DNA of 64,000 nucleotides from Crenobacter cavernae (GCF_003355495.1 NZ_CP031337.1:310001-374000), one strand, 5' to 3'. Positions 15,866-24,005 are shown, counted from the first letter of the stretch. Made by a program: numbers and translations. The notes: a model not told the origin generated them from the letters alone.

Positions 15866-16055
15866 TGTGGGCCGGCTGTGGAAAATTCATCCAATCATTT
15901 GAAACGACAGCGATTTTCGGAACGGGTCAAAAATTAGGCAGCTCGCCCGGGCTTATCCCGGCTTCGCGTAGACAAGCTTGTGGGCCGCCTGTGGACAAGC
16001 TCGGCAAATGCCTGACGCGACGGGGCTTTTTCATCACCGCCCATTTTTTAGGCAG
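15866..16055. repeat. Intergenic repeat, copies 3 and 4 (tandem pair, 113-bp period)
   Basis: Copy 3 (15866-15941) and copy 4 (15979-16055) both begin TGTGGGCCG, have CTGTGGA at 15876 and 15989, and end TTAGGCAG at 15934 and 16048, again 58 and 59 bases apart. Copy 4 and copy 1 also share CCGCCC-N-TTTTTTAGGCAG. The 336-base gap between the kinase and asparaginase contains little else apart from a hairpin at 16089-16107. Confidence 0.8.
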
Positions 16056-16088
16056 CCCCCCTCCGCCGCCTTGCCCCCGGACGAGTCA

Positions 16089-16107
16089 GGCTCGGCCAAG
16101 CTAGCCG
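16089..16107. terminator. Weak hairpin containing one repeat copy after the asparaginase gene
   Basis: GCTCGGC and GCCGAGC form a 7-bp stem around CAAGCTA. One arm is a full copy of the window-wide repeat and the other is decayed. No T-run follows on the minus strand, so termination here would be weak. Confidence 0.4.
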
Positions 16108-16113
16108 AGCGCC

Positions 16114-17112
16114 TCACACCGTCCACTCGCCGGCCCAGTCTTCCATCAGGCAAGCGCGTTTCTCTTCGGCCGTCCCCGGCAGCGACGCGAGCACCGTCAG
16201 CTTGGCGAGCGCCGCCTCGGGCGTGAGGTCGGCGCCCGGCAAGGCGCCGGCGCGCGCGAGCGGCTGGCTGGCCGCGTAGGCGCCGACCTTTACCGCACCT
16301 CTGAACACCTGCGTCAGGTTCAGCACCAGCGTGCCGGCCTCGGTCGCCTTCTTCACGCCTTCGAGCAGCGCCGCTTCGGCCGGCGCGTTGCCGTTGCCGT
16401 AGCTCATCAGGATGGCGCCGGCCAGATCCCCCTCGGCCAACCTCTTGCCGAAGATCGCCGCACCCTCGCCCGGCGTCAGGAACAGCGCGACGACGCGCGC
16501 CGACTCGTCGAGCTTCTGCGCCGAAAACGCGCCGGCCGGCTTGGCGCGCCAATGCTCGCGATGCCAGCGCGCGGCGATGCCGAAGGCGGCCAGCGGCGGC
16601 GCGTTGGGGCTGTCGAAGCCGGAGAAGCTCGCCGCGCCGACCTTGCGCGCGCGGCAGCCGCGCAGCAGCAGCCTGTCGAAAGCGATCGCAACCTCGGCAA
16701 GATCCTTCTGGCTCGCCGCCTCGAAAGCGTCGGCGAGGTTGCTCCAGCCGTCGCTCCTCGGGTGCACCAGCGGCAGCTGCGAGCCGGTCAGCACCACCGG
16801 CTTGGAAAGGTTCTTAAGCGCGAACGCGAGCACGCTCGCGGTGTAGGCCATCGTGTCGGTGCCGTGGATGACGACGAAGCCGTCGTAGGCGGCGTAGCGG
16901 TCGGCGATGTCGGCTGCGATGCGGTTCCAGTGCGCGATCGTGATCGCCGACGAGTCGATCAATTCCTCGTATTCGATCAGGTCGAAGTCGTGGCCGGCAT
17001 CGGCGAGGCGCTGCATCAGCCGCGGCAACAGGCCCGGCACCGGCGCGAGGCCGTCGGGCGTGTGGTCCATGCCGATGGTGCCGCCGGTGTAGAGAACGCA
17101 GAGTCGGGTCAT
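16114..17112 (-). CDS. ansA: Type I L-asparaginase
   Basis: This 332-residue enzyme hydrolyses L-asparagine to aspartate and ammonia. The nucleophile threonine is Thr12 in YTGGTIGM, and the second catalytic set is HGTDTMAYTAS starting at residue 83. There is no signal peptide, so it is the cytoplasmic, low-affinity AnsA type. It starts at ATG 17112 and appears monocistronic. Lys-Arg-Leu-Ala-Glu near residue 227 includes AGG TTG GCC GAG, an in-frame copy of the repeat. Confidence 0.93.
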   Translation of the reverse strand: MTRLCVLYTGGTIGMDHTPDGLAPVPGLLPRLMQRLADAGHDFDLIEYEELIDSSAITIAHWNRIAADIADRYAAYDGFVVIHGTDTMAYTASVLAFALKNLSKPVVLTGSQLPLVHPRSDGWSNLADAFEAASQKDLAEVAIAFDRLLLRGCRARKVGAASFSGFDSPNAPPLAAFGIAARWHREHWRAKPAGAFSAQKLDESARVVALFLTPGEGAAIFGKRLAEGDLAGAILMSYGNGNAPAEAALLEGVKKATEAGTLVLNLTQVFRGAVKVGAYAASQPLARAGALPGADLTPEAALAKLTVLASLPGTAEEKRACLMEDWAGEWTV

Positions 17113-17145
17113 GGGCAGTCCTTATCCATTCAGGGTTGGCCGAGC

Positions 17146-17320
17146 TTAACGCAAAAACGGCGCGGGAAAGCCGCGCCGCTCTTGAATGTCGGCGATGGTC
17201 CAGCCACCGACCACGCTATAGAAGGTGTAGATCAGGAAACACACCAGCACGCCGACAAGGAGGAAACCGAGGCGGGAGCCCCATCGAGAACGCGCGATTG
17301 CCCATCGAACGAAAAAACAT
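17146..17320 (-). pseudogene. Possible small membrane protein interrupted at a T6 tract
   Basis: From 17314 down to the TAA at 17146 the minus strand encodes a plausible 57-residue membrane peptide (LGFLLVGVLVCFLIYTFYS, then GGWTIADIQERRGFPAPFLR) that lacks a start codon. An ATG at 17320 would supply it if the following run of six T were five. Either the assembly has one T too many, the frame is variable, or the gene is dead. The T-run also serves as the tail of an upstream hairpin. Confidence 0.35.
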
Positions 17321-17352
17321 AAGGCGCCGTTCCGGGTAGGAACAGCGCCTTC
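17312..17352 (-). terminator. Hairpin with T-run
   Basis: On the minus strand AAGGCGC and GCGCCTT arms (with TGTTCC/GGAACG extending them imperfectly) are followed by ATGTTTTTT. The shape is that of an intrinsic terminator for a transcript coming from 17353 or further upstream, where no convincing gene is seen. Confidence 0.6.
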
Positions 17353-17799
17353 TACGGCGGACGGTAATCCGCCACGGACAGGGGGACGGCGCCGGCGGGT
17401 CGCCGGGGCGGTCGTAAGATGCGCAGCGAGCACAAGCACCGCTCCTGCGCCGGGTAGACGCAGGCGACGCGAGCCGCCCGGCGCGCCGGGGTCGCGGGCG
17501 CTAAGCAGAACGCGGTCGGGCCGAAAACGCCGATGCCCGCGCGGGCGGGCATCGGGTGAAGACTTGCCGACGGGGTCGCCGCGGCACGGCTTCTCACAAC
17601 GGGGACGGATGCGTTTGCGCGGTCTCGAGCCTTTATCGAAAGGCTGGGCCGAGCTTATTGCGCAGCACCATAACAGTCGTTTAATTGAAACACGAATAGG
17701 GGAAAACCCCGATTCGATTGGCGGCACGGCCAGGCACGCGCACCCAAGGCAAGGGGCCGGCTACAAGCCTGGCCGGCCTTCGCCACTGTCAGCGGCAAG
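17353..17799. other. GC-rich gap with no convincing gene
   Basis: Open frames here lack protein-like composition. Visible structures are a strong hairpin with arms GATGCCCGC/GCGGGCATC at 17532-17553, followed on the minus strand by GGCGTTTTC, and a short perfect hairpin AGCCTTT/AAAGGCT at 17628-17645. These could belong to a small RNA on the minus strand. I compared the region by eye with RNase P RNA, tmRNA, 6S and SRP RNA and saw no match. Confidence 0.35.
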
Positions 17800-17829
17800 A
17801 AAAATCGCGCCCCGAGGGGCGCGATTTTT
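17800..17829. terminator. Bidirectional terminator of the NCS1 transporter operon
   Basis: AAAAATCGCGCCCC and GGGGCGCGATTTTT form a near-perfect stem with a GA loop and A/T tracts on both sides, 16 bases after the transporter stop. Confidence 0.85.
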
Positions 17830-17845
17830 CCTAGCGGCAAAGCAA

Positions 17846-19363
17846 TCAGACCTTGGTGCGCGCCTCGATCGCCCGGCAGCCGGTGTCTGCCGCCCTCACC
17901 CAGCGCGGGCCCTTAGGGCCATAGACCTCGGCCGGTTCCGGGAACAGCCACAGCATCGCCAGGTACAAGAGGCCGGCCATCGACATCGCCACCGGCAGGC
18001 TCAGGTCGATGCCGCCGGCCAGGTTGCCCAGCGGGCCGACGAACTGGCCCGGCAGGTTGACAAACATCAGGCCGACGAGCGCGCTCGGGATCCACGCGCC
18101 CATGCCGCGCCAGTTCCAGCCGTGGTGGAACCAGTAGACGCCGCCCTGCTGGCCGCGCGTGAACACCTGCAGGTCGTCGGCGCGGTAGTGGCCGCGGCGC
18201 GTCAGGAAGCCGAGCATCATGATCACCATCCACGGCGTGGTGCAGGTGATGATCAGCACCGCGAAGGTCGACACGCTCTGCACCAGGTTGGCGGCGAAGC
18301 GGCCGATGAAGATGAAGCCGATCGACATCACACCGATCAGGATCGTCGCGCGCACCCGGGACAGGCTGGCGAACACGCTAGACATGTCGAGGCCGGTGCC
18401 GTACAGCGACGTGGTGCCGGTCGAGAAGCCGCCGATCAGCGCGATCAGGCACAGCGGCAGGAAGTACCAGCTCGGCGAGATTGCAAGCAAGCCGCCGACG
18501 TAGTTGTTGGCCTGGATGTACTGCGGCGCCTGGCTGGCGACCAGCGTCGCGGTGACGAGGCCGAAGAAGAACGGCACCAGCGTCGCGACTTGCGACGCGA
18601 ACGCCGCGAACATGACCTTGCGCTTGGGCGTGTCGGCCGGGATGTAGCGCCCCCAGTCGCCCAGGAACGCACCGAACGAGATCGGGTTGCTCATCGCCAA
18701 CAGCGTCGCGCCGACGAAGGCGGGCCAGAAGCCGGCGGCACCGGTGTCCGCGAACTGGCCGGCGTAGCCGGCGTTGAACTGGCCGCCGAAGGCGAAGGCG
18801 CCGAGCACGAACATCAGGCTCGCGCTCCATACCGCGATCTTGTTCACCCACAGCATGAAACGGAAGCCGTAGATGCAGATCGCCAGCACCAGCACCGAGA
18901 ACAGACCGTAGGCACAGGCGAGCGTGAAGTCGGTCTCGGGCAGGCCGACGAGGCGCTGCGCGCCGCCGACCAGCGCGTCGCCCGAACTCCACACTGACAG
19001 CGAGAAGAAGGCGATCGCGGTCAACAGCGACAGGAAGGAGCCGACGATGCGGCCGTGCACGCCGAAGTGCGCACCGGACGACACCGCGTTGTTGGTGCCG
19101 TTCAGCGGGCCGAACACCGCCATCGGCGACAGGATGACGCCGCCGACGAGGACGCCGGCGAGGATGGCCATCGCGCCCTGCCAGAACGACAGGCCGAACA
19201 TCACCGGGAAGGCGCCGAGCACGGCGGTGGCGAAGGTGTTCGCGCCGCCGAAGGTGATGCGGAACAGGTCGAGCGCGCTCGCGCTGCGCTGGTCGTCGGG
19301 AATCTGTTCGACGCCGATGGTCTCGATCGTCGTCATCGACGTTGCTGTCTTGCTTGCAGACAT
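17846..19363 (-). CDS. NCS1-family transporter (cytosine/purine/allantoin permease type)
   Basis: This 505-residue protein has about 12 membrane segments. Typical NCS1 features are FGGANTFATAVLGAFPVMFGLSFWQG near the N-terminus, then FGPLNGTNNAVSSGAHFGVHGR and NPISFGAFLGDWGRYIP. NCS1 carriers import nucleobases, hydantoins, allantoin or vitamins with H+ or Na+. It is the last gene of an operon with a guanidinobutyrase-like enzyme, an aldehyde dehydrogenase and an NTF2-like protein, so a guanidino or related nitrogen compound is a reasonable substrate guess. The start is ATG 19363, with AGGAG seven bases upstream; a second ATG at 19369 is too close to that site. Confidence 0.85.
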   Translation of the reverse strand: MSASKTATSMTTIETIGVEQIPDDQRSASALDLFRITFGGANTFATAVLGAFPVMFGLSFWQGAMAILAGVLVGGVILSPMAVFGPLNGTNNAVSSGAHFGVHGRIVGSFLSLLTAIAFFSLSVWSSGDALVGGAQRLVGLPETDFTLACAYGLFSVLVLAICIYGFRFMLWVNKIAVWSASLMFVLGAFAFGGQFNAGYAGQFADTGAAGFWPAFVGATLLAMSNPISFGAFLGDWGRYIPADTPKRKVMFAAFASQVATLVPFFFGLVTATLVASQAPQYIQANNYVGGLLAISPSWYFLPLCLIALIGGFSTGTTSLYGTGLDMSSVFASLSRVRATILIGVMSIGFIFIGRFAANLVQSVSTFAVLIITCTTPWMVIMMLGFLTRRGHYRADDLQVFTRGQQGGVYWFHHGWNWRGMGAWIPSALVGLMFVNLPGQFVGPLGNLAGGIDLSLPVAMSMAGLLYLAMLWLFPEPAEVYGPKGPRWVRAADTGCRAIEARTKV

Positions 19364-19455
19364 GGTCATTCTCCTTGATAGACAAAAACCGCGTCCGTCG
19401 TCCGGCACATCTGACGGTGCCGGTCCGGCAGGCCCGGGAAGAGCGGGGTGGGCGC

Positions 19456-19848
19456 TTAAGCCGCGCGCGGCGACAGGTGTTCGTGCCAGGCGAGCCAGCG
19501 GCCCGATTCGTCCTGCCGGAACACGATGGTCTCGCGCTCGGCCAACGTCGCCTCGCCGTCGCGCGTCGAGATCGTCGTGTTCACGTCGTGCATAAACAGC
19601 GCGATGCCGTCGACGAACTGCACCGCGCGGTTGGACGAGACGCAGTCGAGAACGCGGAGGTCCGAATCGGCGACCCAGCCGTCCCACTCGGCGCGGTAGG
19701 CGTCGCGCGACATCAGCCGCACGGGCGTCGCGTGGAAGATGAAGCTCGCCTCGGGCGCGAAGGCGCCGAAGTAGGCGTCGACATCGTTGGCGGCGAAGGC
19801 CGCGATGAGCGCGTCGGCGGCCGCGAGAACTTGTTGCGTGGCATCCAT
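19456..19848 (-). CDS. SnoaL/NTF2-like (DUF4440-type) protein
   Basis: This 130-residue protein has the NTF2-like alpha+beta fold pattern: a helical start (ADALIAAFAANDVDAYFGAFAPEASFIFHA), then strands with RETIVFRQDESGRWLAWHEHLSP. Family members include ketosteroid isomerase-like enzymes and binding proteins; the role here is unknown. It lies between the dehydrogenase (10 bases upstream) and the transporter, so it probably serves the same pathway. Confidence 0.75.
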   Translation of the reverse strand: MDATQQVLAAADALIAAFAANDVDAYFGAFAPEASFIFHATPVRLMSRDAYRAEWDGWVADSDLRVLDCVSSNRAVQFVDGIALFMHDVNTTISTRDGEATLAERETIVFRQDESGRWLAWHEHLSPRAA

Positions 19849-19858
19849 CGGATCGTCC

Positions 19859-21370
19859 TTATAGAAGCATCGTGACCGACTTGGTCTCGAGGTAGGCGTC
19901 GAGCTGTTCGCGCCCGAGTTCGCGGCCGACGCCCGACTGGCCGACGCCGCCGAACGGCATCGCCGGGTCGACCACCCAGTGGTTGTTCACCCATACCGTG
20001 CCGGCGCGCACCGCGGCCGACACGCTGTGCGCGCGCGACAGCGACCGCGTCCACACGCTGGCGGCCAGGCCGTAGCGCGTCGCGTTCGCGAGTTCGATCG
20101 CCTCCTCGTCGGAGTCGAAGGCCGCGCACACCAGCACCGGGCCGAAGATCTCCTCGTCGACGCAGCGCATGCCGGGTTTCACGTCGGCGAACACCGTCGG
20201 CGCGACGAAGTGGCCGGCCTCGGGCAGCTTTCGCGCGCGCGTCAGGCGCACCGCGCCCTCGGCTTCGGCAATGTCGATATAACGCTCGACGGTCGCGCGC
20301 TGCGCGGCCGACACCAAGGGCCCCATGCCGACGCCGTCGGCGAAGCCGTGGCCAAGCGCAAGCGCGTCGGCGTAGGCGGCGACCGCGTCTGCCACTTCGC
20401 GGTAGCGGCTACGGTGCACGTAGAGGCGCGAGCCGGCGGTGCACACCTGGCCCTGGTTATAGAAGATCGCGTTGCACGCGCCGGCGATCGCCGCGTCGAT
20501 GTCGGCGTCGTCGAACACCAGCACCGGCGACTTGCCGCCCAGCTCCAGCGTCACGCGCGCCAGGCGACGCGTCGCCTCTGCGCCGATCTCGCGGCCGACG
20601 CGGGTCGAACCGGTGAACGCGATCTTGTCGACGTCGGGGTGGGACACCAGCGCCGCACCGGCGATCGGGCCGGTACCGGTGACGATGTTCACCACGCCGG
20701 CCGGGTAGCCGGCCGCTTCGACGAGCTCGGCCAACCTCAACGCGGTCAGCGGCGTCTGTTCGGCCGGTTTGAGCACCACGGTGCAGCCGGTTGCGAGGCA
20801 CGGCGCGACCTTCCACAGCGCCATCGAGAACGGGAAGTTCCACGGCACGATCGCGCCGACGACGCCGACCGGCTCGAGCCGCGTGTACGCGAAGCTGCCC
20901 GGCACGCCCAGCGTCTTCACGCCGCCGTCGAGCTTGGTCGCCCAGCCGGCGAGGTAACGCAAATAGTCGACCGCGCCGGCGACGTCGTCGCGCGCTTCGG
21001 CCAAGGGCTTTCCGTTGTCGAGCGTCTCGAGCTCGGCCAAGGTCTCGGCGTCGGCTTCGACAAGCTCGGCCAACGTCGTCAGCAGCCGTTCGCGGTCTCG
21101 CGGGCGCAGCTTCGGCCACGGGCCGGATTCGAACGCGCGGCGCGCGGCGGCGACGGCTAGTCCGACGTCGGCGGCCGACGCTTCGGCGACATTAGCGATG
21201 GTCACGCCCGACGCCGGGTCTTCGACGGCGAAGGTCTTGCCGCCTTCGGCGTTCTGCCAGCGGCCGTCCAGCCACAGCGATTTGGGTTCGGCCAGGAAGT
21301 CACGCGTTTCGGCGCGCAGCGCGTAACGCTTGAACAGCGCGGTGCGGCCGGTGATTTGATCGTTCGTCAC
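19859..21370 (-). CDS. NAD(P)-dependent aldehyde dehydrogenase, candidate 4-guanidinobutyraldehyde/aminoaldehyde dehydrogenase
   Basis: This 503-residue ALDH has PWNFP with oxyanion Asn178, general base Glu276 in LELGGKSP and catalytic Cys310 in NQGQVCTAGSR. It is closest in pattern to betaine/aminoaldehyde dehydrogenases. It follows the guanidinobutyrase-like gene by 10 bases. In Pseudomonas, KauB oxidises 4-guanidinobutyraldehyde to 4-guanidinobutyrate, the substrate of GbuA, so the pair fits that route; this is inferred from context. Arg-Leu-Ala-Glu at 212-215 is spelled AGG TTG GCC GAG. Confidence 0.85.
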   Translation of the reverse strand: MTNDQITGRTALFKRYALRAETRDFLAEPKSLWLDGRWQNAEGGKTFAVEDPASGVTIANVAEASAADVGLAVAAARRAFESGPWPKLRPRDRERLLTTLAELVEADAETLAELETLDNGKPLAEARDDVAGAVDYLRYLAGWATKLDGGVKTLGVPGSFAYTRLEPVGVVGAIVPWNFPFSMALWKVAPCLATGCTVVLKPAEQTPLTALRLAELVEAAGYPAGVVNIVTGTGPIAGAALVSHPDVDKIAFTGSTRVGREIGAEATRRLARVTLELGGKSPVLVFDDADIDAAIAGACNAIFYNQGQVCTAGSRLYVHRSRYREVADAVAAYADALALGHGFADGVGMGPLVSAAQRATVERYIDIAEAEGAVRLTRARKLPEAGHFVAPTVFADVKPGMRCVDEEIFGPVLVCAAFDSDEEAIELANATRYGLAASVWTRSLSRAHSVSAAVRAGTVWVNNHWVVDPAMPFGGVGQSGVGRELGREQLDAYLETKSVTMLL

Positions 21371-21380
21371 GGTCGCCTCC

Positions 21381-22337
21381 TCAATCGCGGCGCACGACGC
21401 CGGGCAGCACGCACAGCATCTCGAACGCGAGGTTGGCGGCGAGCAGCGCGGTGGTGCCCAGCGGGTCGTAAGGCGGCGCCACTTCGACGAGGTCGGCGCC
21501 GACGATGTCGAGCCCCCATGAACCGCGGATGATCTCGAGCGCCTGCGGCACGGTCAGTCCGGCGATCTCCGGCGTGCCGGTGCCGGGCGCGTAAGCCGGG
21601 TCGATGCCGTCGATGTCGAAGCTCAGGTAGACCGGACCGTCGCCGATCAGCGCCTTCACCTCTTCCATCAGCGGTGCGAGCGACTTGCCCCAGCACTCCT
21701 CGACCTGCACGACGCGAAAGCCCTGCTTGCGGCACCAGTCGAAGTCCTCGGCGGTGTAGCCGGTGCCGCGCAGGCCGATCTGGACCGTCCTATTCCCGTC
21801 GATCAGCCCCTCCTCGACCGCGCGGCGGAACGGCGTGCCGTGCGCGATCTTCTCGCCGAACATGGTGTCGTTGACGTCGGCGTGCGCGTCGACGTGAATC
21901 ACGCCGACACGGCCGTAGCGCTTGTGCATCGCGCGCAGGATGGGCAGCGCGATCGTGTGGTCGCCGCCGAGCGAGATCGGCCGGCAGCCGCTGGCGATGA
22001 TGTCGTCGAACGCGGCCTCGATGCGGGCTATCGAGTCGGCGAGGTTGTACGGGTTGGTCGCGACGTCGCCGATGTCGGCGACGCGCAGCGAGTCGAACGG
22101 CGCGGCGCGCGTCGCCATGTTGTACGGGCGCAGCAGCACCGACTCGCTGCGGATCTGGCGCGGGCCGAAACGCGCGCCGGTGCGGTTGGAGGTGCCGAGG
22201 TCGAACGGCACGCCGACGAAACAGGCGTCGAGTTCGCGCGCGGACTCGACGTTGGGCAGGCGCATCATGGTGGCGATGCCGCCGAAGCGCGGCATGTCGT
22301 TGCCGCCGAGCGGCTGGTACAGGAATTCTTGGGGCAT
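21381..22337 (-). CDS. gbuA: Ureohydrolase, candidate guanidinobutyrase (agmatinase family)
   Basis: This 318-residue arginase/agmatinase-family enzyme has the complete Mn2+ site: GGDH (His127), DAHAD (Asp150, His152, Asp154) and SFDIDGIDP (Asp241, Asp243). Length and the Asn-Arg-Thr-Gly-Ala-Arg-Phe-Gly-Pro segment match Pseudomonas GbuA/GpuA, which split 4-guanidinobutyrate or 3-guanidinopropionate into urea and an amino acid. The divergent LysR gene parallels gbuR. Agmatine remains possible as substrate. It is the first gene of a four-gene operon. Confidence 0.8.
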   Translation of the reverse strand: MPQEFLYQPLGGNDMPRFGGIATMMRLPNVESARELDACFVGVPFDLGTSNRTGARFGPRQIRSESVLLRPYNMATRAAPFDSLRVADIGDVATNPYNLADSIARIEAAFDDIIASGCRPISLGGDHTIALPILRAMHKRYGRVGVIHVDAHADVNDTMFGEKIAHGTPFRRAVEEGLIDGNRTVQIGLRGTGYTAEDFDWCRKQGFRVVQVEECWGKSLAPLMEEVKALIGDGPVYLSFDIDGIDPAYAPGTGTPEIAGLTVPQALEIIRGSWGLDIVGADLVEVAPPYDPLGTTALLAANLAFEMLCVLPGVVRRD

Positions 22338-22389
22338 GACGCCACTCCGTGTGCTGGGGATACAGGGCCAGCGTAGGGGCGTGTTGCAG

Positions 22390-22433
22390 CGATAAAAATC
22401 ACAATGATGAATTGTTTACATTGATATTTATCG
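22390..22433. promoter_or_regulatory. Inverted repeat in the gbuA/lysR divergent promoter
   Basis: CGATAAAAATCA (22390-22401) and TGATATTTATCG (22422-22433) are inverted arms with a single mismatch, separated by 20 AT-rich bases. This is a likely binding region for the divergent LysR regulator. A second small palindrome, TGCA-TATAG-TGCA, follows at 22435-22447. Confidence 0.5.
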
Positions 22434-22496
22434 ATGCATATAGTGCAAATGCGCTTTCCCGCCCCGGCGAAGCCGCCAAACCAAGGGTAAACACCA

Positions 22497-23420
22497 ATGC
22501 TCGGCAATCTCTCCGACCTCGACCTGCGGCTGATCCGCGTGTTTCTGGCAGTCGTCGAAGCCGGCGGCGTGTCGGCGGCGCAGAGCACGCTGAACGTCAG
22601 CCAGTCGACGATCAGCAGCCAGCTCGCCGCGCTCGAGACGCGGCTTGGATATCGATTATGTGAGCGCGGCCGCGCCGGCTTCGCGCTGACGCCCAAGGGC
22701 ACGCAGTTCGTCACCGCGAGCCGCAGGCTCTTGGAGGCGGTCGACGACTTCTGCGTAGAAGCGCGGCAGATGGACAAGCAGCTCGTCGGGCATCTGAGGA
22801 TAGGCGTGATCGGCCACACCGCGATGAGCGCCAACGCGCGGCTGTCCGAGGCGATCAGGCGCTTCCGCTCGCGCGACGAGGCGGTCGAACTGACGCTGTC
22901 GATGCTGCCGCCGGGCACGCTCGAGGAGGCGGTGATCAACGGCGTCGCGCAGGTCGGCATCGGCTACTTCTGGCACCGCGTGCCGAGCCTCGACTACGTG
23001 CCGCTGTTCTCCGAGCACCAGGTCGCGTACTGCGGGCGCGGCCACCCGCTGTTCGATACGGCAGGCGCGCTCGGCTTCGACGCGGTCGCCGCTCACGACT
23101 GGGTGTGGCGCAGCTACCCCTTGCCCGATATCCCGCTGCCGACCGAGAACTGGCACGTCACCGCGCGCGCCGACAATATGGAGGCGGTCGCGGTGCTGAT
23201 CCTGTCCGGCCACCACCTGGGCTTCCTGCCCGAACACTTCGCCGCCGCGATGGTCGAGCAGGGCCTCTTGGCGCCGCTCAATCCCGAAACGCTGTACTAC
23301 GACGCGACCTTCCACATGGTCACGCGCCAGCAGGCGCAGCGCGGCGAGGTGCTGCAGGCCTTCCTCGACGACATGATCGAAGCGCACGCCGATACGCACC
23401 GCGTCCTCGGCCAACCTTGA
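22497..23420 (+). CDS. LysR-family regulator, probable regulator of the gbuA operon
   Basis: This 307-residue LysR protein has an N-terminal helix-turn-helix (GGVSAAQSTLNVSQSTISSQLAALETRLG, about 24-52) and a periplasmic-binding-like effector domain from about 95. It is divergent from gbuA with an inverted repeat between. In Pseudomonas the LysR proteins GbuR and GpuR control the matching operons. Its last codons (Leu-Gly-Gln-Pro) are encoded by one copy of the window-wide repeat, just before a terminator made of two more. Confidence 0.85.
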   Translation: MLGNLSDLDLRLIRVFLAVVEAGGVSAAQSTLNVSQSTISSQLAALETRLGYRLCERGRAGFALTPKGTQFVTASRRLLEAVDDFCVEARQMDKQLVGHLRIGVIGHTAMSANARLSEAIRRFRSRDEAVELTLSMLPPGTLEEAVINGVAQVGIGYFWHRVPSLDYVPLFSEHQVAYCGRGHPLFDTAGALGFDAVAAHDWVWRSYPLPDIPLPTENWHVTARADNMEAVAVLILSGHHLGFLPEHFAAAMVEQGLLAPLNPETLYYDATFHMVTRQQAQRGEVLQAFLDDMIEAHADTHRVLGQP

Positions 23421-23431
23421 CGGCCCGGTAC

Positions 23432-23466
23432 AAAAAAGCTCGGCCAACGTTGGCCGAGCTTTTTTT
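23432..23466. terminator. Perfect palindromic terminator from two repeat copies
   Basis: AAAAAAGCTCGGCCAAC and GTTGGCCGAGCTTTTTT abut to form a 17-bp perfect palindrome. It separates the convergent lysR and macrodomain genes and should work in both directions. Confidence 0.85.
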
Positions 23467-23486
23467 CACGCCCGCTTCGCCCGCGC

Positions 23487-24005
23487 TCAGCCGCTGCGCG
23501 CTTCCAGCAGGCGCTGGTAGAGCGCCAGGTCGCCCGCCGAGAAGCAAGCGAAGATCACCTCGGCAATCGACGACGGAGCGGCGACGAAGTCCGACACCGT
23601 GTCGACCGCGACCGTAGCGGCGAGCTCTAACGGGTAGCCGTAGACGCCGGTGCTGATGCACGGAAAAGCGATCGACGCCAGCCCCTCGCCCGCCGCGATC
23701 TCCAGTGAGCGCCGGTAGCACGACGCGAGCAGCTCCGGCTCGCCGTGCGTCCCGCCGTGCCACACCGGGCCTACGGTGTGGATCACGTAGCGCGCCGGCA
23801 GCCTGAAACCCGGCGTGATCTTCGCGTCGCCGGTCTCGCAGCCGCCGAGCCGCCGGCACGCGGCCAAGAGTTCGGGGCCGGCCGCGCGGTGGATCGCGCC
23901 GTCGACGCCGCCGCCGCCGAGCAGGCTCTGATTGGCGGCGTTGACGATGGCGTCGACGGCTAGCGTCGTGATGTCGGCGTGCAGCGTATAGAGGCGGGAA
24001 TCCAT
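23487..24005 (-). CDS. Macrodomain O-acetyl-ADP-ribose deacetylase (YmdB type)
   Basis: This 172-residue protein is a single macrodomain. Seen: DAIVNAANQSLLGGGGVDGAIHRAAGPELL (residues 18-47), which binds ADP-ribose and carries the catalytic Asn/Asp positions, and ISTGVYGYP in the distal loop. Members remove acetyl or ADP-ribose groups from metabolites or proteins and modulate RNase III in E. coli. It is monocistronic. Confidence 0.92.
   Translation of the reverse strand: MDSRLYTLHADITTLAVDAIVNAANQSLLGGGGVDGAIHRAAGPELLAACRRLGGCETGDAKITPGFRLPARYVIHTVGPVWHGGTHGEPELLASCYRRSLEIAAGEGLASIAFPCISTGVYGYPLELAATVAVDTVSDFVAAPSSIAEVIFACFSAGDLALYQRLLEARSG

Noticed and set aside
15050..16055. Integron attC sites or gene-cassette borders around the NadR-like kinase
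   Set aside because: The ends (GCCT...TTAGGC) recall attC cores, but the required GTT cleavage triplet is ATT or TTT in every copy, inner boxes are not recognisable and no integrase is in the window.
15050..16055. Chromosomal origin with DnaA boxes
   Set aside because: TGTGGACAA-like words are present, but none matches TGTGGATAA exactly, and no dnaA, dnaN, rpmH or gidA lies nearby.
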